From positions 57,432-121,431 of the forward strand of contig QANU01003806.1 of assembly GCA_003254905.1 (NCBI GenBank): a stretch of 64,000 bases of DNA, written 5' to 3'. This document shows positions 1 through 10,900 of this stretch, piece after piece. The stretch is from Nissolia schottii. Its lineage: Eukaryota; Streptophyta; Magnoliopsida; Fabales; Fabaceae. Below the pieces are notes generated by a model. The model ran no database searches and had not been told where the DNA came from. It worked only from the letters and a program-made list of their open reading frames with translations. A program made the translations under genes and the position numbers. The stretch's first letter is position 1; each line of letters begins with the position of its first letter.

Positions 1-993
1 GATATAGCATCAACTGTTGGAGACAACTTGGGTTCAAAGTTCAAACTCAGCCCAATCCAAGGCCCTATTCCTACCCTTCCCCACTCCACTACTGGAATCG
101 TAAGGATTTTCAAAAAGTAAGTGACTAGTAAGCAACGTGGTGACAAATATTGGTTGTAGAAAGGAACGGTGGATATTGATCAAAATTAGGCTAAAAGCTT
201 AACAGCGAAACTGAGGATTGCTAACGTCGCTCTGCACTTATTATATTCTTAATTTGGACAAGCATCTAACCTTCCCTACTAATCAAAATGCCAAGACTTG
301 ATTATTAATGCCACTAACTACACTAATAGTTGCGGTCAAAAGAATTTTTACAAAAAAGATTTCATAACTCACCTATTGACTACCTAAAGTTAAATTATGC
401 TGTAGACAGTTCCTTCATTCATTAGTCATAAGGAAATTAATTTTTACAATTAGAATATCTTGAGTTTATCAGTCTCATGTTCACTTAAGCTGAAGCGGAA
501 TTATAATTTAGAATATCTTGATCAACTTCAAACTTTACAATCAACAAATTCCCATTTCATGAACTATATATTAAGCAACACCAACAAAAAAATACCGTCA
601 GCATTTAGACACATTTGAGCAGTAAGGAAAAATCAACACTTGAGCAAAATGCACAAATAGAAGAACAACAGGAAACATGTTCTCTCCTTTTATTCTCAAC
701 ACAAATGCAGCATAATGAAAAAGCTGTTCAAGTCATTGCATCCTCCTATCTAAACTCAAGCTTTGCTATCAATTAACCTTACACACAACTTTTAACCAAA
801 ATAAGTAATGCAAGCAACTATAAATCTAAATTTACATTTTAGTCAGCAGAAATCCATTGCAAAAAACCAAAGATGAACAAAAGAAGATAAAAATGCCATA
901 TATGTAGAATCATCACAATTTCTACCTCAGCTATTGACGACTCCCATCGCGGTAGTACTTCTAGCATCAAGTCACCTCAATTTGAATCGAATA
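1..993. other. 3' flank of the first gene, no gene recognised
   Basis: This AT-rich stretch lies downstream of the stop codon of the minus-strand gene at 994-2142 and probably includes its 3' UTR. I see no open frame with coding character and no convincing repeat. Confidence 0.5.
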
Positions 994-2142
994 TTATGAC
1001 TGCACAGCTTTATTTTGTTTGATACAAGTCGGTGCTTTGAACCCCTGGCACTTCCACATTGATGTAGCCTCAATTGGCATAACTCTGTCAGCGGACAGCT
1101 CCACTGGAAACAAAGGTAAATTACCAACAGGACGATTGCATGTGTTCATTTCCGTCAATGGAGAACTTCTAGCTCTTACATCTTCCCTTGGTTGTGCCCT
1201 GTCTTTGGAGGTGCAAATGCTTAAGGGCAACTTTTTTAGCTTCACCCTTCCTCTCTTCTTACCCGTGGTAGGAAAATCTTCAGCGTTTTTCTCCTTTGAC
1301 TGGCTCGACTCTGCTTCCCCATTATCCATCTCCATTTGTCCAGATCGATCATATCTGAATCGCTTCTTATCATCCTTACGTGAGCATACTTCTTGGATAG
1401 AGTCTTCCGAATCAATCTTGCCAGCTACTGCATGCCCATTGTTCAGAGAGAAGCAATCTTGTCCCATTGCCATACCAGCATCGGATCCCTGATCAGTTAG
1501 TTCCAAACTTGGAGAGCTTCTGGGCCTCTTCTGTTTACTCCCTTTCGACTCCGAAGTCGGAGAATTCCGTGAGATTCTAGGAGAACTATTCATGGCCCGA
1601 TGCAACTTTCGGGCCAATTCTTCATCTGTCCCACAATTTTCAACCGGTTGGTATTTTTTGTACAAGAGCTGAACCGGGAGATGCTTCTTTAGCTTGTTCT
1701 TTTTCAGATTTCTCTCCTTGTTGCTCACTGTGGCAGGCTCTTCAGAGAAAGAGGCAACCAAATCTAAAGCACTCTTGGCTGCAGCAACTGCCTTTGCTGC
1801 AATTTCAGCCTTTTCTTCTGCCGCAGCTCTTGCAGCCTGTGCCGCCTTAGCTGCAGCCACTGCTGCTACTTTTGAGGCCTCCACAACCTCCTGAGGGGTA
1901 AGGTTAGGGTTATTCGAATGAGCACTCAACAAATTCTTAAGCCGAGCTTCGAATTCACTCGAATAGGAAGATGAGGAAGACGAAGCACCCTCAGAAATCG
2001 TAACACAGGAAGCAACAACCGTAGAAGGAGAGGCAGCAGCATCATAATCTGGATTCTGTTTTCTCAATCCAGCAAGAAGGCGCTTCCGAGGAGGCAAAAG
2101 GACATCAGCATCCAAGTGATTCACATCACACACATTCTCCAT
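994..2142 (-). CDS. uncharacterised basic, Ala-rich, probably nuclear protein
   Basis: This is an intronless coding region of 382 aa. I place the start at the ATG at 2142 (MENVCDVNHLDADVL); two codons upstream the frame holds only TTG. The order of parts is a short conserved-looking N-terminus (PPRKRLLAGLRKQ), a Ser-rich stretch, an Ala/Glu/Lys helix at about residues 85-130 that looks like a coiled coil, a motif LLYKKYQPVE followed by TDEELARKLHRAMNSSPRIS, and basic clusters including KKRGRVKLKKLP that fit nuclear localisation signals. I know of no assigned function. From memory it resembles a plant family loosely labelled 'PHD finger-like', but I see no Cys/His zinc ligands of a PHD finger here. 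It is divergent to MLH3, with about 5 kb between the two starts. Confidence 0.8.
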   Translation of the reverse strand: MENVCDVNHLDADVLLPPRKRLLAGLRKQNPDYDAAASPSTVVASCVTISEGASSSSSSYSSEFEARLKNLLSAHSNNPNLTPQEVVEASKVAAVAAAKAAQAARAAAEEKAEIAAKAVAAAKSALDLVASFSEEPATVSNKERNLKKNKLKKHLPVQLLYKKYQPVENCGTDEELARKLHRAMNSSPRISRNSPTSESKGSKQKRPRSSPSLELTDQGSDAGMAMGQDCFSLNNGHAVAGKIDSEDSIQEVCSRKDDKKRFRYDRSGQMEMDNGEAESSQSKEKNAEDFPTTGKKRGRVKLKKLPLSICTSKDRAQPREDVRARSSPLTEMNTCNRPVGNLPLFPVELSADRVMPIEATSMWKCQGFKAPTCIKQNKAVQS

Positions 2143-3030
2143 GCTCAATCAAGTAAATTCAATTGAATTCAATTCAAATGCTCAGAAAATAATGAATAAA
2201 TCTTCACACGAATTAAATCTCAAAACTCAAATCCATCAGCAACCACACTATCCGAACAACAACGATCAATCGTTCTTCCTCTGATCTAACTAAGGAACCC
2301 AATTCCACATCCACAATCAAATCAAAATTCTGAATAAAACTACAAGATTCTCAACAAACAAACCCTACAGAAACCTAGCCAAGTTGGTGCTTTGTTGGAA
2401 TATCAGGAACCCTCCAAGGAAAGAAACTCGATTCATAACCAACACATGCTTCCATTCCACTGATTTGGTTCCTATCCAGAAAAAGGAATAAAATCAAAGT
2501 CAAACAAAATCTACCACAAATTATTCAAAATCCATATCTCTATTGAAACAAAAATTCGTCAATCTTCATCTAACCAATTAGACTTTGTTTATGCATAATT
2601 CAGCTAAGAACAAAAGATCAGAGAGCAAAATTTAAAAAAAGAGAAATGAAAAGGACTTGGAATTCAGATAGATATATTCCAAGCTGGAAACGCATGCATA
2701 GCAGAGTTTCCATATTGATACACCAATCCGTTTGTGTTTTTCAATCAAATTTAGAAGCCAAATGAATCGAGAATTCGAGATTCTCGATTCCAAGAGAATT
2801 ATGCAAAAAAATCAATGAAATCGTGGATCAAATTTGAAAGAGCTGGAACCATGGACAAGGAAGGACGTCCATGAGTACCTGATCCTGTAGAAGAAGCAAG
2901 GTAGAGAGAGAAAGAAGAGAGAGGGTAAACGGCGTTAGGGTTTTCTTTTTTGGTTTCTTCTTCTTATTCTTCTCTCAGAGAGGGGGAAGAGAGAAAAAAT
3001 TGGTGGTGGTGATGTGGGAGAAGAAAATCC
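2143..3030 (-). promoter_or_regulatory. 5' leader with an intron, and promoter, of the 994-2142 gene
   Basis: On the minus strand a CT-rich leader with AAACCCTAA and CTCTCTCTTC tracts (about 3000-2880) ends in a plausible donor, GATCAG then GTACTC, near 2875. The sequence down to about 2200 is AT-rich and intron-like. An acceptor such as TTTTCTGAG lies about 45 bases before the ATG. A 5'-UTR intron of about 0.65-0.7 kb is therefore likely. The exact transcription start is inferred. Confidence 0.5.
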
Positions 3031-3091
3031 AGGACTAGTGTAATGAAAACCGAAGATCTTTCTTTTTTCTTTAAGAAAAAAAAAAACGTTT

Positions 3092-3130
3092 TTCTGTTTA
3101 TTTGTATTTATTTATTTATTTATTTATTCT
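3092..3130. repeat. (TTTA)n microsatellite
   Basis: Repeated TTTA units are visible directly, just upstream of the leader of the first gene. Confidence 0.85.
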
Positions 3131-4539
3131 AATAAGAAAGGTCAGAATGCGAAGGAATTTGGATTGGCTACGCTTCGACAAACACGCACACCCCCCGCCC
3201 CCTAATTAATTAATTACTGCTCCACTTTCTCAGTAAACCTTCATTTTTTAATTTTATTTTTTTATTTCTATTTTGTCAAACCATGTCAATTTCCCTACAT
3301 TTTTCTCAACAGCCTTAATTTTTGCAAGGTTTTGTTATTTATTTCATTGCAAGCTCCAGAAAATACTGCTGTCCAAGTTTCTCTCATCTGCTTTAGATAT
3401 TAGTGATAACTGTTTTTTTTATGTGAGAAAATGATAATTGTTTAGATTAGTTTGTCATTGATTTTTTCGATTAGACTTGTTTGAGTAATATTATAAATAG
3501 AGAAGTTAATATTTCCATGAGTTATTTTTAAATTACTTTTTTGAATTGAAAAGTCATTACCTTTTTTTTATAAGCTCATAACAGATTTTATTGCTCAAAT
3601 TAGGGAGGAAAATTATCACTACAATGACCTCCTAAGTCATGAAACATCCACAAAATTTGATAAAGTAGAAGAAAGACTTTATTAAAATTTAAAAAAAAAA
3701 GGGTAGGAAAAACTTTTGATTTTATTGCAAGAAAAAAAGTATATAACTCATTTAAATTAAGACAATAACATCAAACTCTGAGTTTTTTTCTATAGAGCAA
3801 CGGCCAAAAGGCCCAAAGAAAACACAAGGCAAATTACTCCCCTCTTAGCTTGATTTGATTTGCATTAAATCATTAAAAGTTTTGTGGGCACAAGCGATAT
3901 TTAATGAAATTTTTATGGTAATAATTTTGAATGAATAATAAATAATTTATTCATCCAAACTATTATCTAAAATTTGTGTCGAGAAAAGTAGTCATATTAC
4001 TTTGAGTTAAATTAGTTAATTTCATTAGTAATAGAGTTGAGATATCAGCTCAAAACAAAATAAGAACTATGATTCAAATAATAATATTATTGATTTACTT
4101 TTATCTATAATAAAATTAACAGTGTCACTTTCTTTTATTACATAATTTTGTCACTTTAATCCCAGTCAACAATCTAATAAACATAGCTCAAAGTTAGTAG
4201 CTTAAATAAAATCTTATTAAATTTTATGTTAAGAAGTTGTATGTACGAATTTCTTGTATGACTTATAATGTGTTTGATCAATTCTTACTATCTCCAATAA
4301 GAAAAAACAATATAATAAACATAGCATATTTTTCGTTTCCTTTCTGATATAAAAAAATAGCATGCTTTTTGTTGCATTCATCTTATCTTACTTGTTAATA
4401 AAATTGACACAAATATTTAATAAGTAAATTTATATTCAACCATCTTCCTAAACATCTTTTTAATTACTAAATGGAAATTAAAAATGTTTAAAGAATTTGT
4501 TAGGAGGATGGCATATTTAATCCTCTAATTATTATTAGG
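3131..4539. other. AT-rich intergenic DNA, nothing recognised
   Basis: This is low-complexity AT-rich sequence without a supported gene. It separates the divergent first gene from the repeats that lie before MLH3. Confidence 0.5.
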
Positions 4540-5255
4540 GGCGTACAAAACTTGGTCTAGCCCATTAAACCGGATTGGCCCAAAGCATTCGGCCCAAAGA
4601 TAATTGTGTCCATTCGAGTATAGGGCTGATTTTGGGTCTTTAAAATTGGTCTGATCAAAATATAGCGTCAGGTTCGGGGTAAAGAAAAACCCGGCACAAC
4701 CTGACTACCCGAACCTTGCAGATGTATATTTTATGGAGCAACATTTTTTGGATAATCTATTATAATTAAACCATATGTCTATTTTGGTGTGTAGAAAGTA
4801 AAAAAACCTAGCACATGAAGTATGTATAATTTTCTTAGTTTATGCATCTTAATGAATGCACCCATTATTTTTTTTTGTTTGTTTGTGTTGTGCACTAAAA
4901 CTATGAAAATTTTAATGGGAATGCTAACATTAGAAATTTTATGTCATTTTGTTGTGTTTGAAATAAATGGGTGTTTAGTTAGGAACTATGATACTTATTC
5001 AAATAAGAAGCAAAATGAGAAATGAAATGGTTTGCAATTTTTTTAATTTTATTTTTTAATGGACATCATTTTTTTATTTTTTTATTTGAGATAGCATTGG
5101 CCCATTTTAGGCTCGGTCCAAATCTGAGTTTTAACTCGGTCCAAAAATGATTGGGTCTATTCAAATCTAGAGTCGGGTTTGAGTGTTCAAAATTGGTCCG
5201 GTTCAAATATAAGGTGGGGTTCAGGTAAAGGCAAACTCAACCCATGTGCACCACT
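4540..5255. mobile_element. degenerate non-autonomous DNA element, possibly hAT-type
   Basis: The left end reads TAGGGGCGTACA and the right end, reverse-complemented, reads GTAGTGGTGCACATG, which are loosely similar inverted termini. Inside each end is a GC-richer block with related text (ggcccaaa, gggtttgag, ttaaaattggt/ttcaaaattggt and ccggttcaaat-like). The two blocks flank an AT-rich core at about 4730-5090. There is no transposase frame. The family call is inference and the borders are approximate. Confidence 0.4.
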
Positions 5256-5341
5256 ACTCATTACAACCAAAAGCTTCAATTTAATTAAGTGTTTGTTTGA
5301 ATTCAATTTAATTAAGATTTAATTAATACTGTCATGTTTTA

Positions 5342-6579
5342 TAAAAGGGTTAATTATGTTTTTAGTCCCTGTAAAATTTGAAAGTTTGGTTTTAGTCCCT
5401 GTATAAAAGTTTTAGTCCCTGCGAAAATTGAAAATTTGGTTTTAGTCCCTGGAATTGGATGAGAGTTGACTGCGCTGACGTGGACGCTTATGGCGCTGAC
5501 GCGGCGTGCCATGTGGGATGCCACGTGGCATAACCCAAAAACTCAACCCTTGACCCATACTCGGATTCCCACCCGACCCGACCCGGTTTTTATTTAAAAT
5601 TAAAAAAAANNNNNNNNNNNNNNNNNNNNNNNNNNNNNNNNNNNNNNNNNNNNNNNNNNNNNNNNNNNNNNNNNNNNNNNNNNNNNNNNNNNNNNNNNNN
5701 NNNNNNNNNNNNNNNNNNNNNNNNNNNNNNNNNNNNNNNNNNNNNNNNNNNNNNNNNNNNNNNNNNNNNNNNNNNNNNNNNNNNNNNNNNNNNNNNNNNN
5801 NNNNNNNNNNNNNNNNNNNNNNNNNNNNNNNNNNNNNNNNNNNNNNNNNNNNNNNNNNNNNNNNNNNNNNNNNNNNNNNNNNNNNNNNNNNNNNNNNNNN
5901 NNNNNNNNNNNNNNNNNNNNNNNNNNNNNNNNNNNNNNNNNNNNNNNNNNNNNNNNNNNNNNNNNNNNNNNNNNNNNNNNNNNNNNNNNNNNNNNNNNNN
6001 NNNNNNNNNNNNNNNNNNNNNNNNNNNNNNNNNNNNNNNNNNNNNNNNNNNNNNNNNNNNNNNNNNNNNNNNNNNNNNNNNNNNNNNNNNNNNNNNNNNN
6101 NNNNNNNNNNNNNNNNNNNNNNNNNNNNNNNNNNNNNNNNNNNNNNNNNNNNNNNNNNNNNNNNNNNNNNNNNNNNNNNNNNNNNNNNNNNNNNNNNNNN
6201 NNNNNNNNNNNNNNNNNNNNNNNNNNNNNNNNNNNNNNNNNNNNNNNNNNNNNNNNNNNNNNNNNNNNNNNNNNNNNNNNNNNNNNNNNNNNNNNNNNNN
6301 NNNNNNNNNNNNNNNNNNNNNNNNNNNNNNNNNNNNNNNNNNNNNNNNNNNNNNNNNNNNNNNNNNNNNNNNNNNNNNNNNNNNNNNNNNNNNNNNNNNN
6401 NNNNNNNNNNNNNNNNNNNNNNNNNNNNNNNNNNNNNNNNNNNNNNNNNNNNNNNNNNNNNNNNNNNNNGTGACTAAAATCAAACTTTCAATTTTCGCAG
6501 GGACTAAAACTTTTATACAATGACTAAAACCAAACTTTCAAATTTTACAAGGACTAAAAACATAATTAACCCTTTATAA
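5342..6579. mobile_element. foldback repeat with long inverted ends, interrupted by an assembly gap
   Basis: The left arm starts AAAGGGTTAATTATG and then has tttttagtccctg repeated three times with aaaatttgaaa spacers (5342-5455). The right arm (6470-6579) is its reverse complement: gggactaaaac units ending CATAATTAACCCTTT. Both flanks read TTTATAAA-like. The core after the left arm is GC-rich (gctgacgtggac, acccgacccgacccgg) before the N run. This is a common type of legume repeat. Part of the arm structure may lie in the gap. Confidence 0.75.
5610..6469. other. assembly gap (860 N)
   Basis: This is a run of N inside a foldback repeat. The inverted arms on both sides probably caused the assembly failure. 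Confidence 0.99.
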
Positions 6580-7590
6580 AAAACACGGACAAAATCAAAT
6601 AAAAATTTTATTGGTATCAAAACCAAAATTTAAGTGTGTTTTCATATATTAAGTTCATTTTTTTTTGTGGCACATATATTAATTATATTAATTTCATATT
6701 TAAACCTTTTAGATTTATTTTAATTTTAAACGAAAAATATACATGAGGTTATTTTGGTAATTAGATTTATTTATTCTTATTTGTTTTAGAATTGATTATT
6801 TTGAAAAGATTTTATATTTCTTTGAAAAGAATCAATTTTTCTTATGATTCGGTCTTGTTAAAAAAAAAAGAGTTGCTAAAGCTTAAAAAAACGTTGCTAA
6901 AGTCTCGTGATCTAACACAAATCGAGTCCAGCATAAGATAAGGCAAAAAAATAGTTTTTTTTTCCTTATCAAAAGATTGTTTTCAAAATAAACATGATGT
7001 TTGAGTATTTTGTTTCAAATAGATTATAATATATTTTACATAATTTAAATTGTTACAAAAGAAAAAAAAAACAAAATTTTGAGCATTATTTGATTTTTTT
7101 TCACAATATACACAATGTTATATTTTTATATTTGATCATACCTATTAAATATTATATAATATAAAATGTAAGCGTATATTTTATATCATTTTTAATAATG
7201 GTAACATTTATACATATTATCAAAAGGATTCAACAAAATAATTATTTATTAGTGTCCAACTATTTATTTCTATTTCATCCTCACGTGACTTCTATTAAAT
7301 AACTATTTTTTTAAATTATATTTTCATCCACTTTTCCATTAACATTTTATTGCAATTACTTTGTAGGCACAAAATGCTTGCACCACCCTTGCTAGTGTAA
7401 AAATAATTTTTTTTCTTATAATTAAAGTAAAAGATATTATTTCCAAATGATTTTTCAGTTAAAATATATAAATATAAATTGATTCCTTAAAAAAAAATTA
7501 TTAAAATGAGTTAAAATTTTGCAGCTTATCCAAACATAGACCAAAGGTAAAATGTGTTTCTTTTTTCTTTTAAACAAATCCGAAATTAAA
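6580..7590. other. AT-rich intergenic DNA, nothing recognised
   Basis: There are poly-A/T tracts and no supported coding frame between the foldback repeat and the MLH3 promoter region. Confidence 0.5.
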
Positions 7591-7924
7591 ATTTGAAAAA
7601 TAAAATGCAAACCTTTTATTTCATTTATTTTCTTGTAAAACTATTTAGACGACGTGGCAATGTATGGAGGATTGGAGTGTCTCACCCTGGGCGAGGTTAT
7701 CAACGCCAACTCTACGCCACGTCGTTTCAGTTTACAGTAGCGAACCGCCATTTCTTATGCGCGATTCGAAATCAGCATAACACAGTGTGTTCACTCTGTT
7801 TGGTTTTCTCCTATCAAACGTCGACGTCTTGAGCCCAAAACCCTAGGAACCGATCGGCCATTGTCGGTGTTGAATTAATGCCAATCTCCACCGCGATCGC
7901 AACTCGCAGCGGCGGCGGAGCCTG
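7591..7924 (+). promoter_or_regulatory. MLH3 promoter and 5' leader
   Basis: Base composition shifts from AT-rich to balanced at about 7640 and becomes CG-rich towards the ATG at 7925. Two exact 10-base inverted copies of an ACGT-core site sit 57 bases apart: ACGACGTGGC at 7649-7658 and GCCACGTCGT at 7716-7725. The text AAACCCTAG at about 7837-7845 resembles a telo-box-like plant leader. I see no clear TATA box. The transcription start is not determined. Confidence 0.5.
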
Positions 7925-10900
7925 ATGGCGAGCATTAGGCCCTTGCCGGATGCTATTCGCAGCTCCGTGCGTTCCGGCATCTTCTTGTTCGACTCCACGC
8001 GCGTCGTCGAGGAACTCGTTTTCAATTGCCTCGACGCTGGCGCTACGAAGGTATATAATAATCTATACTATCTATGATTTTTGTGTTTTGTTTGCTATGT
8101 TCTTGAACTTGAACTGTTCGGTGTGTTTGTTTCAGGTATCAGTGTTTGTTAGCATTGGGAGCTGTTACGTAAAAGTAGTGGATGACGGTAATATTTGTTA
8201 TCACTATTTCGTTAGGAATTTCGAGTTTATCTTGTCGGTACTGCAATGCACGTTTAGCTTTGCGTTCGTCTTTAAGGTTTCTATGAATGTATTTTGTAGG
8301 GGGTGGAATTGATCGAGATGGACTTGAATTGGTGGGAGAAAGATATGGTAAATTTGTTTCTTTCTCTTTTTTAATGCATGTGCATTCATGCTCTTTCTAT
8401 TCGAAGTCTTTTTCTGAATGCAGCAGTCTCGGGCTATGTTCATTTTTAAAAAATTTCCTAGTTAGAAGATATGCACTATGGTGATTAGAGGGCCACCAAA
8501 GGGCATTTATGTTATTTTTTAGTAAGATTTTGCTACTTACTAATAGGCTGCGGTTACATGATAAATCCTTTTAAGTGGCCTTGCCTATCGTATGGTCAAA
8601 ATTCATTTTGTGGAGGGGATTATAGGTTTATTAAAATAATTTATTTGCTTTAAATGTTTTTTCAAATTGTCATATATGCAGCTGTCCATTAAGGTCAGTG
8701 TTAAGAAAAGCTATACTAATGGAGTTTGTTATTGCAATGTGTCAACAAGTGGGTCTTTATTAGGCCAGAGTAAATGAGAAGTATGAAGGCAAAGATATCC
8801 TTATTTGTCTTCCATGAATTTGAGTTTCTATGCTGTCTTTGATAATGTTATGTATGCATATTGTGCAAGCAGCAACATCAAAGTTTCTTAATTTGGATGA
8901 CCTGAATGCCACAAGCAGAAACTTTGGTTTTCGGGGGGAAGCTTTAGCTTCTATTTCTGAAGTCTCTTTGTTGGAAATTGTGACAAGAACTAATGGAAGG
9001 GCCAATGGATATCGAAAAGTATTAAAGGTGGGGATAACTTCCTGCTGTTTATAAATCATCATTACTATTTTATTCAGGTATATATTATAGTTGTTAGTGA
9101 TATTGATGCACGGTTTATTCAGGTTTATTTTATATACTTACTGCAGGGGTGCAAGTGTTTATATCTTGGTATTGATGATGATAGAAAGGAAGTTGGTACA
9201 ACAGGTAATTATATTGGTGAATCTGACAGTTGCATAGCTCTTATTTCTCTGTGTCTGGGCTTGGCACTTGTTAATGCAGGGATGCCATTCATTTTCCCTC
9301 AATTTACTGAGTTGTTATATGATACTATGGGATTCGTAGTCATGGAAATAATTTTCTTTGCACAAATTTCCCTCTCTTGTTTTTGGACTTTCAATTTTAG
9401 CTAAATAGAATCTTAGGATTATTTTCTTTGTTTTATAGTTCTGTTGTTTTGCTTTTGGCTTTTTCGGAAGTATGGACATTAGTTTTTTCTTTAGTTAAAT
9501 CTTTTAGCAAATTTCCATAAATCTGATTCTTTACGTTGTAGAGGAATCTTGAGTTTTTCACATTTTATTTGTGGATGAATTCTGTTATTCTTCCTTTGGT
9601 CTTGACGTCTAGAAATATTATCTGGTTTTTATTTAGCTATGGTTTAATGAGATTCAACAACCTTCCTGTCTTATCCTCATTTCTTACATAAAAGATAATT
9701 GTCATCTGAGCAACTGAAATTTATAATAATCTGCAATCTGTTCATCATTTATGTAGATGGTAGGTCAGTACATATTGCGATCATGTAAAGCATCATTTGA
9801 CCTGTTGGTTTTGCTAATTATGTCTTGGGAGTTATGCTGAAGACACTTCTCTCTGGATAACACTTTTGCAATAGTAGCTCTGCTGTTATATAATTTTTCT
9901 TTCCGTCATGCTCTTAACTGGTTGATAATTGGAGGGAAATTTTTGTAACCTGGTATGGCAGACACTTCTTGAACCAGCCTTTCCCCTTGTAATACAATAC
10001 ACATTTGAATGCAAGATCACTGTATAATTCAACTATTGATACTAGATTTCAGTAATACTTGTTAAGGGTGTGTTTGTGTCAGCTTTTGAAAAAGATATTT
10101 AAAAAATTAAATGTATTATAGAGCTGAAAAAACTAAAAACAGATCTTTTAAAGATTCTGATTATTTTTTAAAATTTATCCAAATATGTGGGAACTATTTT
10201 TTTTTTTTAGTTTTGAAGTAAGATTTTTTTTACCGAATAAGCTGATACAAACACACACTAATTCACATCTAGGGACTGGCATGGATGTTTGATTGGGACC
10301 ATTGATTACTACTTGTAGGGAAATCTTTTGCTTGATTGATAGGTAGATTCGACACCATCTAATTTGGTTGCCTTCCCACACTTACTAGTCAATTTTTCCT
10401 ATTGCTTGCAATTAAAGTATTTGCTCTGATAAATTTCTCCTTAACGCTGGACAATCTACAATAACTGTTCCAAATTCATTGCATTTATGTGGCTAGAATT
10501 TCCTTTCTTGATGATGAGCATGTTTATCACATTTGTTTAACCCAATAAATTAATTGCTAACTGAGGTCTTGTGTCTGTCAGTCGCTGTTCGTGATTTGTT
10601 TTACAACCAACCTGTTCGTAGGAAATACATGCAATCCAGGTTCCTTTTCTGCTCCCACCTTACAATGACATATTTTGTGAAATTGGTGTTACCTTCTATG
10701 AAACTATGGCCCTGCTTGAAAACTTTGGATTGACTGATGAATTCCATCTCTGAATTTGAAGCCCCAATAAGGTACTGCAATCGATCAAGACATGTGTACA
10801 GCGGCTTGCACTTGTGCGCCCAGATATTTCCTTTAAAGTTGTTGATGTTGAAAGGTATTTTCTCCGCAAAGTATCAAATTCTATCTTCTTCTTAGTTGTT

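Noticed and set aside
1019..1894. Plus-strand open frames opposite the first gene
   Set aside because: They are antisense shadows of the 994-2142 coding region; their composition mirrors its Ala/Ser-rich text.
5590..6483. Long minus-strand open frame through the N run
   Set aside because: It is open only because N codons are not stops; there is no sequence evidence.
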